Shown here piece by piece: positions 8,242-17,273 of a DNA stretch of 64,000 nt. The notes beneath the pieces were generated by a model, which worked only from the letters and a program-made list of their open reading frames with translations, was not told the origin of the DNA and did no database searches. Source of the stretch: Streptomyces lunaelactis (lineage in GTDB: Bacteria > Actinomycetota > Actinomycetes > Streptomycetales > Streptomycetaceae); NCBI RefSeq assembly GCF_003054555.1, contig NZ_CP026305.1, positions 62,001 to 126,000 on the forward strand, read 5' to 3'. The position numbers and the translations under genes were made by a program. Numbering within the stretch: the stretch's first letter is position 1; every line of letters starts with the position of its first letter.

Positions 8242-9725
8242 AGCTGGATCCAGGTGGTCTTGAGCTCGGTGAACTTCTCCAGGGCGTGGGCGGACTTGTC
8301 CCGTCCGTTGCCGGACTGTTTGTAGCCGCCGAAGGGGACGTTGAGGCCGCCCTCCTCGTAGCAGTTGACCCATACGGTGCCCGCCTGGAGCCGGCGGGCC
8401 ACCTGGTGAGCGGTGGACAGGTCGGCGGTCCACAGCCCTGCCGCCAGGCCGTACTCGCTGTCGTTGGCGAGGGCGACGGCCTCGTCGACCGTGTCGAAGG
8501 TCAGGACGGCCAGGACCGGGCCGAACACCTCGTCGCGGGCGAGGCGCATGCCGGGAACCACCCGGTCGAAGACGGTGGGCTGGAGGTGGAAACCGTCCTG
8601 GTCGGGCAGCGTGTGGCCGCCGGCGCGGAGGCGTGCGCCGTCCTCCCGGGCGGCGGCGATGTGCTTCTGGATGCTGTCGAACTGGAGGGCGGAAGCGATC
8701 GGCCCCATCTCGGTGGCCGGATCAAGGGGGTCGCCCACGCTCAGGGTCCGGGCGCGTTCTACGACGGCGTCCACGACGCGCTCGGCGATCGAGGAGTGGA
8801 CCAGCAGCCGGGAGGGCGCGGTGCACATCGCACCGGAGTTGAAGAAGATGCCCCAGGCGGCGGTCGCGGCGGCGGTGTCCAGATCGGGTGCGTCGGGCAG
8901 CACGATGTTCGGGGACTTGCCGCCGAGTTCGAGCCAGACCCGTTTGAGGTTGGAGTCGGCGGCGTAGCGCAGGTAGTGGCGGCCGACCGCCGTGGAGCCG
9001 GTGAAGGCGAGTACGTCCACCTCGGGGTGCAGACCCAGGGCCCGCCCCGCAACGGGGCCTTGTCCGGCGATCACGTTGAGCGCCCCGTCCGGCAGGCCGG
9101 CCTCCGCGCCGAGGCGCCCGAGGCGCAGGGCGGAGAGCGGGGTCTGCTCGGAGGGTTTGAGGACGACGGTGCAGCCGGCCGCGAGAGCGGGTGCGATCTT
9201 CCAGGAGGCAAGGGTGAGGGGGAAGTTCCACGGCGTGACGGCGGCGACCACGCCGATCGGCTCGCGGGTGACGAGGGCGAGGGCGTCGGAGCCGGTCCGC
9301 GGGGACTCGTCGTGGACCTTGTCGGCCAGTTCGCCGTAGTAGCGCAGGGTGTTGATCGTGGTGCGCAGCTCGATCTCGTAGGCCTCGGTGACCGGTTTGC
9401 CCATCTCCAGGCTGATCAGCAGGGCCAGCTCGGTGCGGTGCTCCTCGACCAGATCGGCGAAGCGCCGCAGCACCGCGCCGCGCTCGGCGGGTGACAGGCG
9501 GGGCCACGGGCCGTGGTCGAAGGCGCGGCGGGCGGCGGCCACCGCGCGGTCCACCTCGGCGGGCCCGGCGTCAGCGACCTCGGCCAGGACGCTGCCGTCG
9601 CGGGGGGAGACCAGGGGGAAGACGGCACCGCCGCCGGGGTCGTCGGCTCCCCCGACGAGGTGCTGGACGGGCGGGACGAGGGAGGCGGCCAGGGACAGCC
9701 ACTCCGCGTGGGTGGTCGGGGGCAT
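8238..9725 (-). CDS. NAD(P)-dependent aldehyde dehydrogenase
   Basis: A 495-aa aldehyde dehydrogenase. The catalytic cysteine is in NSGAMCTAPSRLL, the general-base glutamate in LELGGKSPN, and the cofactor-binding loop FTGSTAVGRHY is present. ATG at 9725 is chosen since GAGGAGGG lies six bases upstream; longer in-frame starts would run through the two operators. Its start is divergent from the second aldehyde dehydrogenase, and it is coupled to the hydrolase that follows. In Puu-type pathways this position belongs to gamma-glutamyl-aminoaldehyde dehydrogenase. An aryl-acetaldehyde substrate is equally possible given the decarboxylase and ring-cleavage genes next door. Confidence 0.9.
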   Translation of the reverse strand: MPPTTHAEWLSLAASLVPPVQHLVGGADDPGGGAVFPLVSPRDGSVLAEVADAGPAEVDRAVAAARRAFDHGPWPRLSPAERGAVLRRFADLVEEHRTELALLISLEMGKPVTEAYEIELRTTINTLRYYGELADKVHDESPRTGSDALALVTREPIGVVAAVTPWNFPLTLASWKIAPALAAGCTVVLKPSEQTPLSALRLGRLGAEAGLPDGALNVIAGQGPVAGRALGLHPEVDVLAFTGSTAVGRHYLRYAADSNLKRVWLELGGKSPNIVLPDAPDLDTAAATAAWGIFFNSGAMCTAPSRLLVHSSIAERVVDAVVERARTLSVGDPLDPATEMGPIASALQFDSIQKHIAAAREDGARLRAGGHTLPDQDGFHLQPTVFDRVVPGMRLARDEVFGPVLAVLTFDTVDEAVALANDSEYGLAAGLWTADLSTAHQVARRLQAGTVWVNCYEEGGLNVPFGGYKQSGNGRDKSAHALEKFTELKTTWIQL

Positions 9726-9741
9726 GCGCCCTCCTCGCAGT

Positions 9742-9761
9742 TTCATTTGAAGCCAAACGAT
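9742..9761. promoter_or_regulatory. MarR-regulon operator 5
   Basis: TTCATTTG-AAGC-CAAACGAT lies just upstream of the dehydrogenase RBS on the minus strand. It is the first of two operators spaced 23 bases centre to centre. Confidence 0.8.
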
Positions 9762-9764
9762 AAT

Positions 9765-9784
9765 TTCGTTTGAACTCAAATAAT
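9765..9784. promoter_or_regulatory. MarR-regulon operator 6
   Basis: TTTCGTTTG-AACT-CAAATAA is the second tandem copy. A pair about two helical turns apart would allow two dimers on the same face of the DNA. Confidence 0.7.
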
Positions 9785-9838
9785 ATGCCTCCCCCCTCCG
9801 CCATGGAAGGCCTTGACCGACCCGCCGACGCGGCCTAG

Positions 9839-9858
9839 TTTGTTTGGAGTCAAACGAT
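9839..9858. promoter_or_regulatory. MarR-regulon operator 7 (hpa-like operon)
   Basis: TTTGTTTG-GAGT-CAAACGAT lies about 48 bases upstream of the second aldehyde dehydrogenase, at the head of the four-gene ring-cleavage operon. Confidence 0.8.
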
Positions 9859-9905
9859 TACCCATCGATCGACCGCCCGACCAACCGAACGACAGGAGCT
9901 CCGAG

Positions 9906-11393
9906 ATGTCCGACCGGCACGACGGACCGGAGGCGGCCATGGCCGCCGGGGTCGCCGTGGACACCCGCCACTGGATCGGCGGACGCCGAGTCGCGTCCGC
10001 ACGCACCTTCCCCGACCACTCCCCCATCGACAGCTCCCTGCTCGCCGAGGTGGCCCGCGGGGGCGCCGAGGAGGCCGCCGCGGCCGTGACCGCCGCCCTG
10101 GCGGCCTTCCCGGCCTGGGCCGCCACCAGCCGCGAGGACCGGGCCCGCGTGCTGCACGCGATCGCCGACGGGGTCGAGAAGCGCATCGAGGAGCTGGCGG
10201 CCGTCGAGACCGCCGACAACGGCGCGCTGCTCCGCTCGCACCTGCGGGGCGTCATGCCACGCGTCGCGCAGAACTTCCGCTTCTTCGCCGACTGGCTGCT
10301 CACCATCGATCGCGACGACTTCGAGACGCGCGGTCACAGCAACCACATCTCCTGGGACCCGGCCGGCGTCTGCGCGCTGATCACCCCGTGGAACGCACCC
10401 CTCATGCTGGCCACCTGGAAGATCGCCCCGGCGCTCGCCGCCGGGAACACGGTCGTCCTCAAGCCCGCCGAGTGGTCGCCACTCACCGCGTCCCTGCTCG
10501 CCGACATCGCCGCCGCGGCCGGGCTCCCCGCCGGGGTGCTCAATGTCGTCCAGGGGTACGGCGAAGAGGTCGGCGCCGCCCTGGTCTCCGACCCGCGGGT
10601 GGCCCGCATCGGCTTCACCGGCTCGGTACCGACCGCCCGGCACATCGCGGGCGCGGCTGCCGCCAACCTCGTCCCCGTCAGTCTCGAACTCGGCGGCAAG
10701 TCGCCGCTGCTGGTGTTCGCCGACTGCGACCTCGACCTCGCCGTCGAGCTGGCCGTCGAGCAGTACGACAATGCCGGCCAGGTCTGCCTCGCCGGCACCC
10801 GGCTGCTGGTGGAATCGTCCGTCGCCGAGGAGTTCACCCGGCGGTTCGTCGCCAGGGCGAGCGCGCTCCGCCAGGGGGACCCGCGCGAGGAGGCCACGGA
10901 CATCGGCCCCAACATCCACCCCGAACACCTCGCCCGCGTCGACGGTTTCGTCCGGCGTGCGCTGGCGGCCGGGGCCCGCGCGGTCATCGGCGGCGGACCC
11001 CACAGCGAACTCGGCGGCCTCTACTACCGCCCCACCCTCCTCACCGACGTCGCCCCCGACGCCGAGATCGTCACCGAGGAGGTCTTCGGCCCCGTGCTGA
11101 CCCTCCAAACCTTCGACACGGAGGAAGAAGCTGTCGCGCTCGCCAACAGCACCCGCTTCGGGCTCGCCGCGACCGTCGTCACCAGCGACGTCGCACGCGC
11201 CGACCGGGTCACGGGGCAGCTGGTCGCCGGCACGGTCTGGGTCAACTGCTTCTTCGTACGGGACCTGCGGGCCCCCTTCGGCGGCGCGCGCCAGTCCGGC
11301 GTCGGCCGCGAAGGCGGCGACTGGAGCTTCGACTTCTACTGCGACATCAAGAACACCGTCACCGCTCCGAAGGGATGGCAGCACCGTGGGTGA
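9906..11393 (+). CDS. Aldehyde dehydrogenase, HpaE-like candidate
   Basis: A 495-aa aldehyde dehydrogenase with the catalytic cysteine in NAGQVCLAGTRLL and the glutamate in LELGGKSPLL. ATG at 9906 is chosen over an upstream in-frame start because AGGAG lies seven bases before it and the upstream start would include the operator. Its stop overlaps the following dioxygenase start by eight bases. In homoprotocatechuate operons the enzyme in this position (HpaE) oxidises 5-carboxymethyl-2-hydroxymuconate semialdehyde. Placement next to a ring-cleaving dioxygenase and an FAH-family enzyme supports that role, but sequence alone does not set the substrate. Confidence 0.88.
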   Translation: MSDRHDGPEAAMAAGVAVDTRHWIGGRRVASARTFPDHSPIDSSLLAEVARGGAEEAAAAVTAALAAFPAWAATSREDRARVLHAIADGVEKRIEELAAVETADNGALLRSHLRGVMPRVAQNFRFFADWLLTIDRDDFETRGHSNHISWDPAGVCALITPWNAPLMLATWKIAPALAAGNTVVLKPAEWSPLTASLLADIAAAAGLPAGVLNVVQGYGEEVGAALVSDPRVARIGFTGSVPTARHIAGAAAANLVPVSLELGGKSPLLVFADCDLDLAVELAVEQYDNAGQVCLAGTRLLVESSVAEEFTRRFVARASALRQGDPREEATDIGPNIHPEHLARVDGFVRRALAAGARAVIGGGPHSELGGLYYRPTLLTDVAPDAEIVTEEVFGPVLTLQTFDTEEEAVALANSTRFGLAATVVTSDVARADRVTGQLVAGTVWVNCFFVRDLRAPFGGARQSGVGREGGDWSFDFYCDIKNTVTAPKGWQHRG

Positions 11394-12360
11394 CATCGTC
11401 GGGGCCGGAATCCTCGCCCACGTGCCCACGATCATGCTCCCCGAGGCCGTCCGCAGAGAGCTGAACCACGGCGAGGACACCACGCTCGTCGCCGGACTCG
11501 AGCGGCTGCGCCGCGAAGTGTTCGAGAAGGCCGACTACGACACCGTGGTGGTGCTGGACTCGCACTGGGCGACCACCGTGGAGTTCGTCGTCACCTCGCA
11601 CGACCGCCGCGCCGGACTGTTCACCTCCGAGGAACTGCCCCGCGGGATGTCCCGCATCCCGTACGACTTCCCCGGCGACCCCGAACTCGCCCACGCGATC
11701 GCCGCGCACGACAACAGGCACGGCACCTGGATCACCCCGATCGACGACCAGTACCTCCCCATCTACTACGCCACCGTCAACCTGTGGAAGTACCTCGGCG
11801 TCGAGGGCAAGCGCTGGATCTCCCTGGGCGTGTGCCAGACCGCGGACAGCGAGGACTACCTGCGGCTGGGCAGGGCGATCGCCGACGGCATCGCCGCCAC
11901 CGACCGCAAGGTTCTCTTCCTCGCCTCGGGCGCGCTCTCCCACACCTTCTGGCCGCTGCGCCAGATCCGCGACCACGAGGCCAGCGACCCCGCCCACATC
12001 TTCACGCCCGAGGCGCGCGCGGCCGACGAGCAGCGCATCGCCTGGTTCGAGCAGGGACGCCACGACCGGGTCCTTGAGACCATGCCGGAATTCCTCACGT
12101 ACAAGCCCGAAGCCCGCTTCGGGCACTACCTCACCCTCGCCGGAGCCCTCGGGGAGGAAAGCCTCACCGCTCCCGGCCGCCTGTTCAGCGCGTACGAGAA
12201 CTCGGTCGGCACCGGCCAGGTCCACATCTGGTTCGACCGGCCGGAGGCCGGCTGGACCGCGCCCCGCACCACCGACGTGCCGGTCGACGACCCTCACCAC
12301 GACATCGACCCCGACCACCACGTCGGCCCCCACCAGGACCGGGAGTCCTTCCATGCCTGA
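11386..12360 (+). CDS. Type II extradiol dioxygenase (HpaD/LigB-like)
   Basis: A 324-aa protein of the LigB family of ring-cleaving dioxygenases that use Fe(II). The N-terminal AGILAHVPTIML holds the first metal-ligand histidine, and DSHWATTVEF carries further conserved residues; SGALSHTFWP provides another candidate ligand histidine. Members oxidise catechols such as 3,4-dihydroxyphenylacetate with meta cleavage. Its GTG start overlaps the upstream dehydrogenase and its stop overlaps the start of the FAH-family gene, so the three are translationally coupled. A histidine- and aspartate-rich tail (about residues 300-322) is unusual. Confidence 0.85.
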   Translation: MGDIVGAGILAHVPTIMLPEAVRRELNHGEDTTLVAGLERLRREVFEKADYDTVVVLDSHWATTVEFVVTSHDRRAGLFTSEELPRGMSRIPYDFPGDPELAHAIAAHDNRHGTWITPIDDQYLPIYYATVNLWKYLGVEGKRWISLGVCQTADSEDYLRLGRAIADGIAATDRKVLFLASGALSHTFWPLRQIRDHEASDPAHIFTPEARAADEQRIAWFEQGRHDRVLETMPEFLTYKPEARFGHYLTLAGALGEESLTAPGRLFSAYENSVGTGQVHIWFDRPEAGWTAPRTTDVPVDDPHHDIDPDHHVGPHQDRESFHA

Positions 12361-13201
12361 GTACCGCCGCATCCTCCTCGACGGCGCCGTCCTCGACGTC
12401 CTGCGTGACGGAGCGGAACTCGTGGCCGCCGACGGCCGCCGTGTGAAGGCCGCCGACGCCCACCACCTGCCGCCGGTCGTCCCCTCCAAGGTCGTCGCGG
12501 TACACCTCAACCACCGCAGCCGGGTCGAGGAGTTCCAGACCTCGCTGCCCCCCGCGCCCACCTACTTCCACAAGCCCACATCGGCGCTCAACTCGCACGG
12601 AGGAGCGATCGTCCGCCCCGAGGGATGCCAGTACCTCAACTACGAGGGCGAGGTGGCCATCGTCATCGGCCGCACCTGCCGCAACATCTCCCCCGCCGAA
12701 GCCGGTCACCACATCGCCGGATACACGATCGCCAACGACTACGGACTGCACGACTTCCGCGACACCGACGCCGGTTCCATGCTCCGCGTCAAAGGCTCTG
12801 ACACCCTGTGCCCGCTCGGCCCCGGCCTGGTCACCGACTGGGACTTCCGCGGGAAGCGGCTGCGCACGTACGTCAACGGCGAGGTCGTCCAGGACGGCTC
12901 CACCGACGAGATGGAATGGGACATGCACTACCTCGTCGCGGACATCGCCCGCACCATCACCCTGTATCCGGGGGACGTGCTGCTCTCCGGCACGCCCGCC
13001 AACTCCCGCCCCGTGCGGCCCGGCGACGTCGTCGAGGTCGAGGTCGAGGGCCTGGGGAAGCTCACCAACCACATCGTCACCGGCCCGGTCCCGGTCCGCA
13101 CCGACTGCGGGGCGCAGCCCACCGCGTCCGACGAGGTGCTGTCCACCGCCTTCGGCGGCGACTGGGAGTTCCGCGGCGTCCGTCGGCCCCAGCTGCCCTG
13201 A
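12353..13201 (+). CDS. Fumarylacetoacetate hydrolase-family enzyme (HpaG-like)
   Basis: A 282-aa FAH-family protein. The divalent-metal site is seen in NYEGEVAIVIG and in TIANDYGLHDF, and the C-terminal GDVLLSGTPAN and GDVVEVEVEGLG are typical. In homoprotocatechuate degradation HpaG isomerises and decarboxylates the ring-cleavage product. ATG at 12353 overlaps the dioxygenase stop. The open frame also extends upstream inside the dioxygenase gene, but that part lacks homology and a start there is unlikely. The downstream gene follows after 38 bases with its own RBS. Confidence 0.88.
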   Translation: MPEYRRILLDGAVLDVLRDGAELVAADGRRVKAADAHHLPPVVPSKVVAVHLNHRSRVEEFQTSLPPAPTYFHKPTSALNSHGGAIVRPEGCQYLNYEGEVAIVIGRTCRNISPAEAGHHIAGYTIANDYGLHDFRDTDAGSMLRVKGSDTLCPLGPGLVTDWDFRGKRLRTYVNGEVVQDGSTDEMEWDMHYLVADIARTITLYPGDVLLSGTPANSRPVRPGDVVEVEVEGLGKLTNHIVTGPVPVRTDCGAQPTASDEVLSTAFGGDWEFRGVRRPQLP

Positions 13202-13239
13202 CCTCGCCCGTTGCGCACCCTCTGAAAGGAGCTGTCCCC

Positions 13240-14640
13240 ATGGATCTGAGCTACTGGCTGGCAGAGGCCGTGGCCTCGAACGCCGACTGGGCAAACACCT
13301 TCGGCCCGTACCCGGAGCATCCGGCACTCGCGGTGGACGACGCCCGGTTCGGCCAGGCCTTCGCGGACTTCACCGAGCGTCTCAAGGACAACTACCCCTT
13401 CTTCCACCCCCGCTACGCCGGCCAGATGCTCAAGCCGCCGCACCCGGCCGCGGTCGTGGGATACCTCAGCGCGATGCTCATCAACCCCAACAACCACGCG
13501 CTGGACGGCGGCCCGGCCACCGCGCAGATGGAACGGGAGGCCGTCCAGCAACTGGCCACCATGTTCGGCTACGACACTCACCTGGGGCACCTCACCACCA
13601 GCGGCACCATCGCCAACCTCGAAGCCCTCTTCGTGGCCCGGGAGCTCCACCCCGGCAAGGGTGTCGCGTACAGCACCGAGGCCCACTACACCCACGGGCG
13701 CATGTGCAAGGTCCTCGGGGTGGAGGGTCACCCGGTTCCGGTGGACGACCGGGGCCGCATGGACCTGGACTCGCTGGAGGCGCTGCTGCGCACCGGCCGT
13801 ATCGGCACGGTGGTACTCACCGCGGGCACCACCGCGCTCGGCGCCGTCGAGCCGATCGACGAGGCCTTGGCCCTGCGCGAGCGGTACGGCGTGCGCATCC
13901 ATGTCGACGCCGCCTACGGCGGGTTCTTCGTCCTGCTCGCCGACGCGCCCGGCCCCGAAGGCCTGCCCCTGGCACCGTGGAAAGCCATCGCGGAGTGCGA
14001 CTCCATCGTGGTCGATCCGCACAAGCACGGTCTCCAGCCCTACGGCTGCGGCGCCGTCCTGTTCCGCGACCCGGCCGTCGGCCGCTTCTACCTGCACGAC
14101 TCGCCGTACACCTACTTCACCTCCGACGAGCTGCACCTCGGCGAGATCAGCCTCGAGTGTTCCCGCTCCGGCGCCGCCGCGGCCGCCCTGTGGCTCACCT
14201 TCAAGCTTCTGCCGCCCACCTGGGAAGGGCTCGGCCAGGCCTTGGCGGCCGGTCGGCGGGCTGCCATGCGCTGGGCGGAGCTGATCGAGGAGTCGGAACG
14301 GCTGGACCTGTACCAGGTGCCGGAACTGGACATCGTCACCTACTTCCCGGTGACCGAGCCCCTCACCCTGTCCACGATCGACGAGGCCAGTACGCAGATC
14401 CTGCGCGCCGGCATGACCGACACCGCGGACCCCGTCTTCCTGAGCACCCTCCGCGTCGGCGCCGACCGGCTGACCGCCAACCACCCCAAGATCGGCGCCG
14501 ATGCCGACGGCGCCCGGATCCTGCGCAGCGTCCTGATGAAACCCCAGTCGGAGGAGTACGTTCCGCACCTGCACGCGCGCCTGGAACAGCTCGCAGGCGG
14601 CGCGCCGGGCGCGGGTGCCTCACCCCACCGGGGTGCGTGA
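13240..14640 (+). CDS. PLP-dependent group II amino acid decarboxylase
   Basis: This 466-aa protein belongs to the aromatic amino acid/glutamate decarboxylase family. VDPHKHGLQPYG near residue 264 holds the lysine that binds PLP, HVDAAYGG carries the aspartate that contacts the PLP nitrogen, and TTSGTIANLEAL is the phosphate-binding region. AAGGAG lies before the ATG. Substrates in this family include tyrosine, DOPA, tryptophan and glutamate. As the last gene of the ring-cleavage operon, an aromatic amino acid giving tyramine or dopamine is the most coherent guess: oxidation of that amine would feed homoprotocatechuate. No amine oxidase is seen in the window. Confidence 0.85.
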   Translation: MDLSYWLAEAVASNADWANTFGPYPEHPALAVDDARFGQAFADFTERLKDNYPFFHPRYAGQMLKPPHPAAVVGYLSAMLINPNNHALDGGPATAQMEREAVQQLATMFGYDTHLGHLTTSGTIANLEALFVARELHPGKGVAYSTEAHYTHGRMCKVLGVEGHPVPVDDRGRMDLDSLEALLRTGRIGTVVLTAGTTALGAVEPIDEALALRERYGVRIHVDAAYGGFFVLLADAPGPEGLPLAPWKAIAECDSIVVDPHKHGLQPYGCGAVLFRDPAVGRFYLHDSPYTYFTSDELHLGEISLECSRSGAAAAALWLTFKLLPPTWEGLGQALAAGRRAAMRWAELIEESERLDLYQVPELDIVTYFPVTEPLTLSTIDEASTQILRAGMTDTADPVFLSTLRVGADRLTANHPKIGADADGARILRSVLMKPQSEEYVPHLHARLEQLAGGAPGAGASPHRGA

Positions 14641-14990
14641 GCGGGCGGCTGTTCCGCCGCGCGCTTCCACGGCCGGACGGCGAGGTTGCCGGTCGTGCCG
14701 AGGTCCAGTCCTGGCGTCACGACGTCCGGGTCGGCGCCTTCCTTAGCCCATACCCGGACGTAGGGGGCATTCACCGGCGTACCGAACTTGGTGGTGTTGC
14801 GCCACACCAGACCCGCGAGCGCCGTCTCGCCCGGCTTCAGGGTCACGGGCTCGGGCGCCTCGTCGAGCCCCGCCCCGATGGTGATCTCGCCGCTGCCCTT
14901 CAGGCACGGTGATGGCTTCGTGGGCGGTGGGGCGGTTGCGGCGGGACGGCGGGCAGCGGCACCGGGCGGGTGCCGTCGCACGCCGCCAGC
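14641..14990 (-). pseudogene. DUF4232-like secreted-protein remnant
   Basis: The minus strand encodes a stretch with VTLKPGETALAGLVW, APYVRVWAKEG and GLDLGTTGNLAVRPW, resembling the C-terminal half of DUF4232 lipoproteins of Streptomyces. No lipobox or start is seen, and the frame runs on through the antisense of the decarboxylase rather than ending where the homology ends. It is probably a decayed fragment trapped next to the IS element. Confidence 0.45.
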
Positions 14991-15412
14991 CCCGCAGCCG
15001 ATCAGGGTCAGCACAGGATGTGGCGCCGGGCTTTCGCCAACTCCGGCGCCAGTGGACGGTTGCACACCTCGCAGCGCAGGCCGCCCGCCGGTATGGGCGG
15101 CAGTGGCACGGGAGCACGGGAGCCGGTACCCGTGCTGCTCGTTCCTGGGACTCTCGCACGGCACGGGCGTTCCTGGCCTCGCTGTCCTTGCGTCGGGTCG
15201 CTTCCTCCAGCGCCTCCCGCTGGGATTCGAGCAACCGCTGGTGCAGGTCCTGCGGCAGCACCGCCCCGCCTGACCCAAGGCCCAGTGCGTGAAGTGGCAT
15301 CGTTACCCGCCCCAGCTCGTCCAGCGCACACGGCGGGTGGTGCAGCCCGAACACCGACAGGTCCGGGACCTGCCACCACTGGTGCCCGCGCGCGTGCGCC
15401 CGGCCCAGCGAC
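14991..15412. other. Stretch without a supported gene
   Basis: Several frames are open because of the base composition, but none shows family motifs, a convincing start or an RBS. It lies between the DUF4232-like remnant and the IS element and is probably insertion debris. Confidence 0.4.
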
Positions 15413-15670
15413 GTGGCCGCGGCGAAGGGGCTTCCGCCGGTGACCTGGGACAAGACGTGGGGCTACCGGATGCTGGATGATGCGCCGGAGGTCTGGATCG
15501 GCTACAAGCGGGCGTTTTTCGAGTCCGTCCATCACCGGGTCGCCAACTTTATCGCCGGGATCCTCCTGCCGCACCAGAAGAAGAAGCCCGACGATCCCTA
15601 CATCCGCACGGTCATGGCGCAGATGGGCGCGATTGAGTCCACCCTGCACCTTCTCGCCAGCCTGGAGTGA
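15413..15670 (+). CDS. Short hypothetical protein, possibly a truncated 3' end
   Basis: An 85-aa frame with balanced protein-like composition (TWGYRMLDDAPEVWIGYKRA, then a basic HQKKKPDDPYIRT patch). I do not recognise it. The frame is open farther upstream without a clear start, so it may be the C-terminal part of a longer gene cut by rearrangement. It ends 73 bases before the transposase. Confidence 0.4.
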   Translation: MAAAKGLPPVTWDKTWGYRMLDDAPEVWIGYKRAFFESVHHRVANFIAGILLPHQKKKPDDPYIRTVMAQMGAIESTLHLLASLE

Positions 15671-15743
15671 ACCCCCGGAAAGGCAACGGGCCGCGACCGC
15701 CCTGCAGTTGGCTCCCCTTCAGGTCGCGGCCCGGCACCCCGTC

Positions 15744-16601
15744 ATGCCGCTGTCCCGCTACCGCTACCCCTCCGACACCAGCGACCTCGAATGGGCCCTC
15801 CTGGAACGACTCCTGCCCACCCCCGCCTGTCAGACCCCCAAGGGCGGGGCCCCGGAGAAGTGGCCCCGCCGACGCGTGGTCGATGCCATCCGCTATATCA
15901 CCGATAACGGGGCGAAGTGGCGCGCGCTGCCCGCCGACTTCGGCATCCCGTGGCGCACTGTTTTCGGGTATTTCGCCCGCTGGGCGAAGGCTGGCGTCCT
16001 CAAGCGGATCCTTGACCAGTTGCGTCGGCGGTTGCGACTGCGCCGTCGTCGTTGCGCCTGGCCGGTCCGGGTGATCGTGGACTCTCAGTCCGTCAAAGGT
16101 GCGGAGACAGTGTCGAACGCGACGCGTGGATACGATGCGAACAAGCATATAAATGGGCGGAAGCGACATCTCCTTGTTGACCAGGACGGCCTGCTCGTCG
16201 ACCTGCTCGTCACCCCCGCCGACGTCCAGGACCGCGACGCGGCCCGCATCCTGCTCACCCGCCTCCACACCGAACACCCCGAAATCGTCCTGGTCTGGGC
16301 GGACAACGGCTACGGAGGCGAGGAGTTCAGCACCTGGGCACAGACCACCCTCGGCATCACGATCAAGGTCGTCCCCCGCCCCAAGGACGCAAAGGGCTTC
16401 GTTCTGCTGCCGAAGAGGTGGGTGATTGAACGGTCAAATTCGTGGACGATGCGGGCCCGGCGCAACGCGAGGGACTACGAGCGACTGATGGCCCACGCAG
16501 AAGCCCACATCCAGTGGGCCTTCATCACGCTCATGTCGCGTCGCCTGGCCCGCCCTCGCCGCCAGGCCGAGGCGTTGCCGGCCACCCTCGCCGCCGTCTG
16601 A
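15744..16601 (+). mobile_element. IS5-family transposase, apparently intact
   Basis: A 285-aa DDE transposase. The N-terminal domain shows SDLEWALLERLLP and DAIRYITDNGAKWRALP. The three catalytic acids are seen in VIVDSQSVKGA, LVWADNGYGG and WVIERSNSW, in the order and spacing of the IS5 group. ATG at 15744 precedes the homologous region; the frame is open upstream without homology. I could not identify flanking inverted repeats or target duplications with confidence. All catalytic residues are present, so it may be active. Confidence 0.88.
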
Positions 16602-16881
16602 AGGCCAGCCCGCTGCCGCTGCCGTTGCCGTTCGGAACGGCGACCATCGACGCCCAACCGAACGGCAAACCGGATCACTACCGGCTTCAGATCGTCGTGA
16701 CCTGCGAAGAGAGGATGTGACACAGCTTCTCAGGGGGAGGAGCGGAGAGCGGGCGCAGCTTGCGGGGACCGGTGCCGGGGAGGCTGCGGCCGGCGTAGAC
16801 AGTCGTGCGTTCCAAGGCCCTTGCGCGAGGCGGGTTCTCGAGCCCACCGCAAGCGCGCGTCCAGCCCGGGCGAGCCCCGGC
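16602..16881. other. IS-flanking stretch with a possible gene tail
   Basis: In one plus-strand frame the sequence after the transposase reads NGKPDHYRLQIVVTCEERM before a stop at 16720. Its composition is protein-like and may be the 3' end of a gene interrupted by the IS. The rest holds no supported gene. Confidence 0.3.
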
Positions 16882-17211
16882 TCAGCGGCGCCTGCGTGTG
16901 CCCGGCCCGGCATCCGGCGGCTCACCCGGGCCCCGGCCCGCTCCGGTCTCGGCCTTAACTGCGGCCTCGGCGGCGGCGTACACGGCCAGGAAGGTGGCCA
17001 GGCCCCGCACCATGGGCTGGGCGGAGAGCGCGGTGACCGGCACGCCGCGGCCCAGCCCCGCGCACAGGGCGCCGTGCGTGCGCAGCGCGGCCGCCGATAT
17101 CGCGCCCGGGGCCTGCTGGCCATGCTCCCGGTCGGAGCAGGCCATGCCGAGGGCCTCCGCCCAGGCCTGGGAGACGAGTTCTGCCATGCGCTCCTGTGAT
17201 GACTCGGGCAT
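16882..17211 (-). CDS. Atypical carrier protein (PCP/ACP-like)
   Basis: A 109-aa protein with the outline of a peptidyl carrier domain: WAEALG in helix 1, PGAISAAAL where carriers have LGGxSLxAxxL, and ALSAQPMVRGLATFLA matching the helix 3-4 region. The serine of GAIS aligns with the phosphopantetheine-bearing serine, but the two glycines and the D/H before it are not conserved. GGAGG lies before the ATG. It follows the condensation-domain gene by 62 bases and is probably cotranscribed. It may be a divergent working carrier or a structural partner; the modification is unproven. Confidence 0.55.
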   Translation of the reverse strand: MPESSQERMAELVSQAWAEALGMACSDREHGQQAPGAISAAALRTHGALCAGLGRGVPVTALSAQPMVRGLATFLAVYAAAEAAVKAETGAGRGPGEPPDAGPGTRRRR

Positions 17212-17273
17212 GTCCACCCTCCGCTGTACGACGGGTCGGTTCAAGCGAGGTTCGTAAAGAGCTTCGGAAACGG

